NCBI GenBank assembly: GCA_963617965.1
Contig: CAVEQO010000018.1
Location: 1 to 44,103 of the forward strand
Direction of reading: 5' to 3'
DNA: 44,103 nucleotides
Source: UBA6382 sp963617965
GTDB taxonomy: Bacteria; Bacteroidota; Bacteroidia; Bacteroidales; Bacteroidaceae
Under the pieces are notes generated by a model. The model saw only the letters and a list, made by a program, of their open reading frames with translations, was not told where the DNA came from and searched no databases. Below are positions 34,887 through 44,103 of this stretch, piece by piece (position 1 is the first letter of the stretch; each line of letters begins with the position of its first letter). Position numbers and translations under genes: made by a program.

Positions 34887-36743
34887 ATGTTACTGACAGA
34901 CTGGTTACCTACCACAAAAAAAGAAGCCGACCTACGGGGCTGGTCTCAACTTGATGTCATTATTTTCAGTGCCGATGCCTATGTGGATCATCCCTCCTTT
35001 GGGGCTGCCGTCATAGGCCGCCTCATTGAAGACCTCGGACTGCGTGTTGCCATCGTGCCGCAGCCGGACTGGCACGGCGACTTCCGCGATTTCAGGAAAT
35101 TCGGCCGCCCGCGCCTTTTCTTCGGAGTGGCTCCGGGTGCCATGGACTCTATGGTCAACAAATACACCGCTGCCAGACGCCTGCGATCGGAAGACGCTTA
35201 CAGTCCCGACGGGCGGCACGACATGAGACCGGAATACCCCACCATCGTATATACCGGCATACTGAAAAAGCTCTATCCTGACACGCCCGTAGTGCTTGGC
35301 GGAATAGAAGCTTCCCTGCGGCGCGTGACACACTACGACTATTGGAAAGACTCTCTGCGTCCGTCCGTCCTCGTGGATTCCGGGGCTGATGTCATCACCT
35401 ATGGCATGGGGGAAATGCCCACCATGCAGCTTTGCCGTCTTGTCGAGGACAAACTGCTCCACCACAAAGAAGAAGCTTTCGCGTCTGTTTCCGGCTTCAA
35501 ACAGATACTGCGCAAATACCCCATACCGCAGACAGTGACTCTCGAGACTTTGGCAGACATCCCCCACGGCATAACGCCGGACGACATAGTGCTCAATTCC
35601 CACGAGGAATGCCTCAAAGACCGCAGGCTCTACGCCGCAAATTTCCGCCACATCGAGGAGGAAAGCAACCGGCTGCAGCCCCAGCGGATCATTCAGCAGA
35701 CGGGTTCGCAATATGTGGTGGTCAACCCTCCGTTTCCGCCAATGACCACACAGCAGATAGATCACTCGTTTGACCTGCCCTACACGCGTCTGCCTCACCC
35801 GAAATATCAGGGCAAGCGCATTCCCGCATTCGACATGATCCGTTTCTCGGTCAACATACACCGGGGCTGTTTCGGAGGATGCGCCTTCTGCACCATTTCT
35901 GCCCATCAGGGCAAGTTCATCATGAGCAGATCCAGAGAGAGCATCCTCAGGGAGGTGCGGCAGATAACCGGAATGCCCGGCTTCAAGGGCTATATCTCTG
36001 ACCTCGGCGGACCTTCCGCCAATATGTACATGATGGGTGGGCGCGACAGGAAAATCTGTGCCGTATGCCGCAAGCCGTCGTGCATTTTCCCGTCTGTGTG
36101 CGGGAACCTTAACGCAAACCACAAGCCGCTGACAGATCTCTATCGGGCAGTGGATACCGTGCCCGGCATAAAGAAGAGTTTCATCGGCAGCGGCGTGCGC
36201 TATGACCTTCTGATGCACCATTACGATGACGAGGCCTGCAACAAGGCGGCATACGCCTACACAGAGGAACTCATCACGAAACACGTCTCCGGACGCCTCA
36301 AGGTTGCGCCCGAACACACCGAAGACCATGTGCTGCAACTCATGCGCAAGCCTCCTTTTGGACTGTTCTATGACTTCAAGGCGGTCTTTGACCGCATAAA
36401 CTCCCGTTACGGCCTGCACCAGCAGATAATCCCGTATTTCATCTCTTCACATCCGGGCTGCACCACACACGACATGACACAGCTGGCGGCCAAGACGCGC
36501 AAACTGGGCCTTCTCACCGACCAGGTGCAGGACTTTACACCCACACCTATGACCGTCAGCACCGAAACATGGTATTCCGGTTTTCACCCTTACACCATGA
36601 AGCCTGTTTTCTCCGCCAAGAGTCCGGCACAGAAACAACAGCAGAGGGAATTCTTCGTCACCTCCATGGCAGAATGGAACAACCGCACGAAGAAACATAC
36701 GGTTTCACGCAACAGAAACACCAAACATTCCAGACAGAAATAG
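34887..36743 (+). CDS. YgiQ family radical SAM protein
   Basis: 618 residues from ATG 34887. The N-terminal YgiQ domain is clear (LPTTKKEADLRGWSQLDVII; GGIEASLRRVTHYDYW). The radical SAM cluster motif is RGCFGGCAFCTISAHQGK in the middle, and an extra cysteine group follows (CAVCRKPSC). The C-terminal part has VAPEHTEDHVLQLMRKP and FISSHPGC. The biochemical role of YgiQ proteins is not settled. It starts about 50 bases after the secA terminator and is followed 10 bases later by a metallo-hydrolase gene, so those two likely form a unit. Confidence 0.95.
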   Translation: MLLTDWLPTTKKEADLRGWSQLDVIIFSADAYVDHPSFGAAVIGRLIEDLGLRVAIVPQPDWHGDFRDFRKFGRPRLFFGVAPGAMDSMVNKYTAARRLRSEDAYSPDGRHDMRPEYPTIVYTGILKKLYPDTPVVLGGIEASLRRVTHYDYWKDSLRPSVLVDSGADVITYGMGEMPTMQLCRLVEDKLLHHKEEAFASVSGFKQILRKYPIPQTVTLETLADIPHGITPDDIVLNSHEECLKDRRLYAANFRHIEEESNRLQPQRIIQQTGSQYVVVNPPFPPMTTQQIDHSFDLPYTRLPHPKYQGKRIPAFDMIRFSVNIHRGCFGGCAFCTISAHQGKFIMSRSRESILREVRQITGMPGFKGYISDLGGPSANMYMMGGRDRKICAVCRKPSCIFPSVCGNLNANHKPLTDLYRAVDTVPGIKKSFIGSGVRYDLLMHHYDDEACNKAAYAYTEELITKHVSGRLKVAPEHTEDHVLQLMRKPPFGLFYDFKAVFDRINSRYGLHQQIIPYFISSHPGCTTHDMTQLAAKTRKLGLLTDQVQDFTPTPMTVSTETWYSGFHPYTMKPVFSAKSPAQKQQQREFFVTSMAEWNNRTKKHTVSRNRNTKHSRQK

Positions 36744-36753
36744 GCTTTTCATC

Positions 36754-37407
36754 ATGCTACGCACAACCGACAATGTATTTCATCTCGCCCGCTACACCAT
36801 AGCGCGTTTTGTGGTCAACGGTCTTAGGGAAAACACCTATGTCCTTCACGACGGCACAGGCAGGGGCATAATCATAGACTGCGGGGTGCGGCGTGAAACA
36901 AAAGAGGCAAGGATTGCCGACTATATTGCCGGCAACGGCATAACGCCGGTATACAGCCTTGTCACCCACTGCCATTTTGACCATATATGGGGTGCGCAAT
37001 GGATTTTCGACACCTACGGGCTTCCGCCTACCATCCCTCCCGACGAACAGCACAATTACCACACGGCACAAGAACATCTCCACCGGGTTCTTCACCGCCA
37101 CTTGCCCTTGCCTTTGCCCTCCTGTCCGCTCGTGGCAGACCCTGTGCGCACCTACGGCCCGCTGTCCGTCATGGCCACGCCCGGCCACACTCGCGGCAGC
37201 TTGTGTTTCTACAGTGCGGAAGACGGCATCCTCTTTTCGGGCGACACTCTTTTCAAGGGTTATATCGGACTGCCCAAAGAAGACGGCATCACCCTTGGGC
37301 AGGTACAGTCTGTCATCGACCGGTGCATCATGACCCTTCCTCCTGAAACATTGGTTTTCCCCGGCCACGGCCCGGAGTTCTTGCTCAAAGACAACTGCAT
37401 CCTGTAG
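36754..37407 (+). CDS. Metallo-beta-lactamase-fold hydrolase (glyoxalase II-like)
   Basis: 217 residues from ATG 36754. It has the zinc-site motifs in order: THCHFDHIWG, TPGHTRGS, FSGDTLFKG and FPGHGPE. The GDTLF and PGHGPE pattern groups it with YcbL/glyoxalase II-like hydrolases rather than RNases. The substrate is probably a thioester or similar small molecule but is not shown by the sequence. The start is 10 bases after the YgiQ-family stop. Confidence 0.92.
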   Translation: MLRTTDNVFHLARYTIARFVVNGLRENTYVLHDGTGRGIIIDCGVRRETKEARIADYIAGNGITPVYSLVTHCHFDHIWGAQWIFDTYGLPPTIPPDEQHNYHTAQEHLHRVLHRHLPLPLPSCPLVADPVRTYGPLSVMATPGHTRGSLCFYSAEDGILFSGDTLFKGYIGLPKEDGITLGQVQSVIDRCIMTLPPETLVFPGHGPEFLLKDNCIL

Positions 37408-37467
37408 TCCTCCACACCCCGTCGCGTTTGCCGCCGGAGAAAACCCGTGCCGTTCAACCGTCAGCCG

Positions 37468-38406
37468 TCACTTGCCTTTCTTCCTTGGAATGGGACGCGA
37501 ATGGATTTCCTCCGGCAAGAGGGTTTCCACCTGTTTGGCATCACCCGTGCCGTAACGGATACCGGGAGTTGCCGCACGCGACTGCACCGTGTCGGCACGG
37601 AGCGAATCCCGCTTGGTGCTGTCCGGCCTGCCATGTTCCATACCGGGCTTTTGCTGCGGAGCTTTCACCTTGTGCATACGGACGAGAGACGGTCTGGAAA
37701 CAAAAAGATAGCGCGGCAAGGCGTTCCATTCGCTGAGCATATAGATATGTCCGTACACACGCTTGGGAACACGGGAAACGGCAGGCAGAGCCAGAGAATT
37801 GTCGCTGTTGCCGTAGAAATGGCGTGTCACGCAGGCCACGGAATCATTGTCGTATTGCACTGCCAGGGTGGCGATGCCGTGCCGACGGCCTTCTCTCTGC
37901 AGGAACTCCGCATGGAAATTCAACATGAAACTGTCACCTGTCTTGTATGACGTGTCCGCGGGCACATCAAACACTATGCGGTTGTTGAACCCGTTGCCGC
38001 TGAGTTCAAAAAACGAGTTGCTGTTCCACACGTTGGCGGTGTCTCCCGTGGTCGAGAGGGCTGAATAGCGGTTGACTTCATTGGTGGCAATGCCCAGCGA
38101 GGCCAGTTCCGAACGGTAGCGTTCATCAATGCGCTGGTATATTTTCTGAAGATATTCCATGTGCTGGCAATACCACACCATGGAACTGTCAAACTCCGCT
38201 TCTGTAACTCCGTTTTTCCTCAGGCAGGCCAACACGTATGCCCGTCCTTTTATGCCGGCACTGTCGCCTCCCAACGACACGGCCTGGGCCAGATGGTATT
38301 CGTAGAGGATCTTCTCCATCCTGCCCTCGTCAATCACGCCCTTGGGCTTGCTGACCTTGCAGCCGGCCGCCAGCACCACAACGAAAAGGACAAGCAGCAG
38401 TCTCAT
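37468..38406 (-). CDS. DUF4296 lipoprotein
   Basis: 312 residues from ATG 38406. A short signal peptide ends in a lipobox, VVLAAGC, so the mature protein starts at C16 and is lipid-anchored. The next 90 residues (MEKILYEYHLAQAVS; GVTEAEFDSSMVWYCQHM) are the DUF4296 pattern; the rest is a beta-rich region and a basic, Pro- and Lys-rich tail. The ATG overlaps the lspA stop by three bases, so translation is coupled: a lipoprotein is made together with the peptidase that matures lipoproteins. Function unknown. Confidence 0.88.
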   Translation of the reverse strand: MRLLLVLFVVVLAAGCKVSKPKGVIDEGRMEKILYEYHLAQAVSLGGDSAGIKGRAYVLACLRKNGVTEAEFDSSMVWYCQHMEYLQKIYQRIDERYRSELASLGIATNEVNRYSALSTTGDTANVWNSNSFFELSGNGFNNRIVFDVPADTSYKTGDSFMLNFHAEFLQREGRRHGIATLAVQYDNDSVACVTRHFYGNSDNSLALPAVSRVPKRVYGHIYMLSEWNALPRYLFVSRPSLVRMHKVKAPQQKPGMEHGRPDSTKRDSLRADTVQSRAATPGIRYGTGDAKQVETLLPEEIHSRPIPRKKGK

Positions 38407-39077
38407 TCTTCAGTGCGGTTAGCCGGACGGGGAGTGTGCGAAAACAACTGGTTGAGCGTTTTGTGGTAGCACGCCACCAGCAGCACGCCGCCAGTGGTTA
38501 TGCTGGCATCGGCGAAATTGAATATGGGGCTGAAGAATATGAAACGGGTGCCGCCGCACAGCGGCATCCACTGTGGCAGAAACGTGTCAATCATGGGGAA
38601 ATAGAACATATCCACCACTTTCCCCTCAAACACGCTGCCCGTACCTTGCCCAAGGGCAACGAGACGGGCTGGTTCAAAGAGACTTGAGTCGTCAAAGACA
38701 AGACCGTAGAATATGTTGTCTATGATATTGCCCGTCGCACCGGCCAACACCATGGACAGCAAGACCACAAACCCCCATTTGGCAAGCGGACTCCTTGTTA
38801 TCTTCACCACAAGCCATACCAATGCGCCTACGGCCACAATCCTGAAGCAGCAGAGCATCAGCGTGCCTACAAACTCCAGACCGAAAGCCATGCCCCTGTT
38901 CTCCGTGAAGGCGATATACGCCCAGTCCGCAAGTTTTATCTTCTCACCGAGACACATGTTGGTCTTTACCCAGATCTTAATTCCCTGGTCAACGACCAGT
39001 ATCGCCAGCACTATGGCTGCCGACACCATGCGCATCGTCCTGATGCGGCTTCTGTTGGTAGTGGCAAGGTCTGTCAT
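38403..39077 (-). CDS. lspA: Lipoprotein signal peptidase
   Basis: 224 residues from ATG 39077. A TTG 10 codons upstream and an ATG further in are alternatives. LspA is an inner-membrane aspartyl protease that removes the signal peptide of prolipoproteins. Four transmembrane helices are visible. The catalytic pair lies in GATGNIIDNIFYG and in FNFADASITTG, and the conserved N in FTENRGMAFG is present. The protein is longer than E. coli LspA because of a loop between helices 3 and 4 (about 45 residues), common in Bacteroidota. It sits downstream of ileS and the DksA-like gene. Confidence 0.97.
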   Translation of the reverse strand: MTDLATTNRSRIRTMRMVSAAIVLAILVVDQGIKIWVKTNMCLGEKIKLADWAYIAFTENRGMAFGLEFVGTLMLCCFRIVAVGALVWLVVKITRSPLAKWGFVVLLSMVLAGATGNIIDNIFYGLVFDDSSLFEPARLVALGQGTGSVFEGKVVDMFYFPMIDTFLPQWMPLCGGTRFIFFSPIFNFADASITTGGVLLVACYHKTLNQLFSHTPRPANRTEE

Positions 39078-39150
39078 CTTGTCGTTATGTGAGTCCCGGG
39101 ACTGCAAGCATAGAGTATGCGGTCTTCCGGGCGTTTCGGTTGTCTGCGGC

Positions 39151-39537
39151 CTAATCCTTGCGGTTTTTCATCTGCTTTGCCTCGATACTCAGTGTGGCAT
39201 GGGGCACGGCGCGCAGACGTTCTTTGGGAATAAGCTTGCCCGTCACGCGGCACACCCCGTATGTCTTGTTCTCTATGCGCACAAGGGCACACTGGAGACT
39301 GTCGATGAATTTCTTCTGGCGTGCGGCAAGGGTGTTGAGTTCCTCCTTGCTCTGCGTGGCATATCCCTCTTCTGTCACCTTGTAGGTGGGCGACGTGTCG
39401 TCCACGGAATTGTTGTCGCGGTGGGTGAGCGCGGCCACAATCTGGTTGTAGTCCGAGCGCGCCACCTCTATCTTATGGAGGATCAAGTCCTTGAACTCCA
39501 TCAGTTCCTCGTCAGAATAACGTTTTTTTTCCGCCAT
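39151..39537 (-). CDS. TraR/DksA family protein without the zinc-binding cysteines
   Basis: 128 residues from ATG 39537. The N-terminal two-thirds is a coiled-coil hairpin (DLILHKIEVARSDYNQIV; KEELNTLAARQKKFIDSL). The C-terminal zinc-finger region reads YGVCRVTGKLIPKERLRAVP and then HATLSIEAKQ: only one of the four expected cysteines remains. From memory, this is the usual form in Bacteroidales. It probably binds RNA polymerase through the secondary channel, as DksA does. It lies between ileS (32 bases upstream) and lspA (73 bases downstream). Confidence 0.92.
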   Translation of the reverse strand: MAEKKRYSDEELMEFKDLILHKIEVARSDYNQIVAALTHRDNNSVDDTSPTYKVTEEGYATQSKEELNTLAARQKKFIDSLQCALVRIENKTYGVCRVTGKLIPKERLRAVPHATLSIEAKQMKNRKD

Positions 39538-39569
39538 AATATACAATAGTGTTAGTTGTTTGTCTGCTG

Positions 39570-43121
<3,552 letters not shown>

Positions 43122-43153
43122 GGCCGTGTTCTTTCTGTATTGTTTCGTGGGCG

Positions 43154-43161
43154 CAAAGTTA
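43154..43161 (-). promoter_or_regulatory. Promoter -7 box for ileS
   Basis: TAACTTTG on the minus strand, 33 bases upstream of the ileS ATG. Confidence 0.6.
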
Positions 43162-43292
43162 ATAAAATATAACGACTTGACAGGCTCTTTGCAAAGCTAA
43201 AAGTGCCGCCGCAAACACCTTGATACATAGCGGTTAGGCACACCGTTCCGGCTTTTCCCCCTTTTTGTTCTTCCGCATCGGCATAATATTGA

Positions 43293-43300
43293 TACCTTTG
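43293..43300 (+). promoter_or_regulatory. Plus-strand promoter -7 box in the ileS upstream gap
   Basis: TACCTTTG matches TAnnTTTG and points away from ileS, towards the hairpin at 43488-43521, with no annotated gene in between. Confidence 0.5.
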
Positions 43301-43306
43301 CCGTAC

Positions 43307-43528
43307 TAAAAAGGATTGCCGGTCATGAAAAGCATCCTGCCTTGTCTCGTTTCCGCCTTGTTGATGCCCGCCTCTCTCCGCAAACTGCCGGGATACCGGA
43401 AATCCACCGCATGAATCGACATAAGGGAAACTCCACGGAGAGGGTGATTCCCGGATTTGGTCTCGCTGCAACAGCGCAAGGACACACAAGCCCCCGGCTG
43501 CCATTGGGCAACCGGGGGCTTTCTTCGT
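43307..43528 (+). ncRNA. Candidate small RNA (or short peptide mRNA) bounded by promoter and terminator
   Basis: About 220 bases. Stems found by eye: AGGATTGC (43312-43319) with GCATCCT (43332-43338); CCTCTCTCCG (43371-43380) with CGGAGAGGG (43436-43444); CGCTG-CAA-CAGCG (43464-43476); and the terminator. An ATG at 43325 would give only 29 residues (starting MKSILPCLVSALLMPAS, signal-peptide-like). I do not recognise 6S, SRP, RNase P or tmRNA motifs. It could equally be a decayed gene. Confidence 0.35.
43488..43525. terminator. Strong hairpin, probably a bidirectional terminator
   Basis: AAGCCCCCGG (43488-43497) and CCGGGGGCTT (43512-43521) form a perfect 10-bp stem. The plus-strand tail is TTTCTT; the minus-strand tail is weaker. 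It also lies 26 bases after the stop of the mini-protein at 43547. Confidence 0.75.
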
Positions 43529-43546
43529 ATGCGGCAAAACAGCCGC

Positions 43547-43732
43547 TTATTCCTCATCGAAGAGTCCGCCCCCGAACGCGCTGGAATTGAACCAGAAATT
43601 GTCCTTGGTCGTCTCGTCTATGATGTTCTCGCTTTCCTCGTAGGTCTTGACCGACACCGCCGAGCCGGCGCAGATGCCTGCCGGGGCGATGCGCACCGTG
43701 TCCATCAGGGGTGTCATGTATGCTTTCTTCAT
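43547..43732 (-). CDS. Small paralogous protein B with FGGG tail
   Basis: 61 residues from ATG 43732. It begins MKKAYMTPLMDTVRIAPAG and ends NSSAFGGGLFDEE. The start resembles the KKxYxxPxxxxV pattern of many short Bacteroidales proteins of unknown function. It has no classical signal peptide. It is a paralogue of the 66-residue protein directly upstream (22 bases between them): both share VRIAPxGxxAxSxVSV and NFxFNSxAFGGGxF followed by acidic residues. Both follow the end of a sorted secreted protein gene, so a surface or secreted-peptide role is possible but unproven. Confidence 0.8.
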   Translation of the reverse strand: MKKAYMTPLMDTVRIAPAGICAGSAVSVKTYEESENIIDETTKDNFWFNSSAFGGGLFDEE

Positions 43733-43754
43733 CGTAATGCCGGGTTTGGGGAGG

Positions 43755-43955
43755 CTACTCGTCGCCGAAGATTCCACCGCCGAAAGCGTTGGAGTTGAAC
43801 TCGAAGTTGCCGTTCGTGTAGTCTTCTTCCGTTATGGTCGTCCCTTTGCTCTCCCCGTCACTGAAGACGGAAACCGAAGACTGCGCCATCATGCCAACCG
43901 GGGCGATGCGCACAATCTCCGCTTCGGGAGCAGTGTATGTTTTCTTCTTTGTCAT
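43755..43955 (-). CDS. Small paralogous protein A with FGGG tail
   Basis: 66 residues from ATG 43955; an open frame extends further but overlaps the upstream gene's coding sequence. It begins MTKKKTYTAPEAEIVRIAPV and ends NSNAFGGGIFGDE. A Ser/Gly/Thr- and acid-rich middle separates the two conserved ends. The start is 22 bases after the stop of the partial sorted-protein gene, the same gap as to its paralogue downstream. The three genes are thus probably one transcript. The function is unknown. Confidence 0.8.
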   Translation of the reverse strand: MTKKKTYTAPEAEIVRIAPVGMMAQSSVSVFSDGESKGTTITEEDYTNGNFEFNSNAFGGGIFGDE

Positions 43956-43977
43956 GTACGTGTGGTTTATGGAAGTC

Positions 43978-44103
43978 TTACATGGCGATGAACACCTTGC
44001 CGTTCTGGATGTACATTCCGCCCTTGCGCGTGGATGCCACCTTGCGGCCCTGGAGGTCGTAGACGGGGGCGTCGCTGTCACTGACGGCCGTTTCGGCTGT
44101 CTC
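43978..44103 (-). CDS. C-terminal end of a secreted protein with sorting segment (partial)
   Basis: 41 residues in frame from the right edge to the TAA at 43978-43980. The end reads PVYDLQGRKVASTRKGGMYI followed by QNGKVFIAM, a typical type A sorting tail of a secreted Bacteroidales protein. The passenger lies outside the window. Confidence 0.8.
   Translation of the reverse strand, partial: ETAETAVSDSDAPVYDLQGRKVASTRKGGMYIQNGKVFIAM

Larger units (their letters stand above)
43122..43546. other. Intergenic region upstream of ileS
   Basis: 425 bases with no convincing protein gene. It contains the ileS promoter box (43154-43161, minus), an outward plus-strand -7 box (43293-43300) and a strong hairpin (43488-43521). 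Between the last two lies a structured stretch described separately as a candidate small RNA. Confidence 0.5.

Noticed and set aside
34932..36419. Minus-strand frame of 495 codons opposite the YgiQ-family gene
   Set aside because: Shadow frame; the plus strand has the radical SAM motif and full-length family similarity.

Overview
The window is a stretch of about 44 kb from a Bacteroidota chromosome, order Bacteroidales, most likely a gut lineage near Muribaculaceae or Prevotellaceae. The order-level call is well supported: promoters have the Bacteroidota -7 element TAnnTTTG, several secreted proteins end in type IX-like C-terminal sorting segments, SecA is about 1,100 residues long, and ileS - DksA-like - lspA - DUF4296 lipoprotein sits in one block. 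The family-level call is a guess from style. I see no rRNA, tRNA, insertion sequence, phage or CRISPR array.

Left part (1-8.4 kb, all minus strand). A low-GC AlbA_2/ATPase gene runs off the left edge and looks like accessory DNA. It is followed by a run transcribed right to left: a large secreted GH31 glycosidase carrying both a dockerin and a cohesin-like module, a glycosyltransferase fused to a hexapeptide acyltransferase, a secreted protein with a sorting tail, and apt.

8.5-19.8 kb (minus strand). These are mostly housekeeping genes: valS-mazG; an ECF sigma operon with a membrane partner and a CpxP/Spy-like protein; a sorting-tail mini-protein; rnz with an LPG-synthase-like membrane protein; rpsA with a clear terminator; a queuosine-precursor transporter preceded by what looks like a preQ1-I riboswitch; and a flavin-binding oxidase-family protein.

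20-27 kb. purT (plus) converges on a BASS-family transporter (minus). carB and a tryptophanase/tyrosine phenol-lyase family enzyme (both minus) follow, the latter with an altered cofactor pocket.

27.6-37.4 kb (plus strand). A small dockerin protein is followed by a Bacteroidota lipoprotein N-acyltransferase (Lnb, formerly DUF4105), a PafA-like phosphatase homologue that has lost nearly all catalytic residues, secA, a YgiQ-type radical SAM protein and a metallo-beta-lactamase-fold hydrolase. Lnb, SecA and the LspA/DUF4296 pair nearby make this a cluster concerned with protein export and lipoprotein maturation.

37.4-44.1 kb. On the minus strand lies ileS - DksA-like - lspA - DUF4296, followed by a gap of about 425 bases with a plausible plus-strand small transcript. 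The right edge holds two tandem paralogous mini-proteins behind the tail of another sorted protein.

The best candidates for something new are the preQ1-I-like element, the PafA-like pseudoenzyme between lnb and secA, the paired mini-proteins with their FGGG tails, the candidate small RNA, and the dockerin/cohesin modules.
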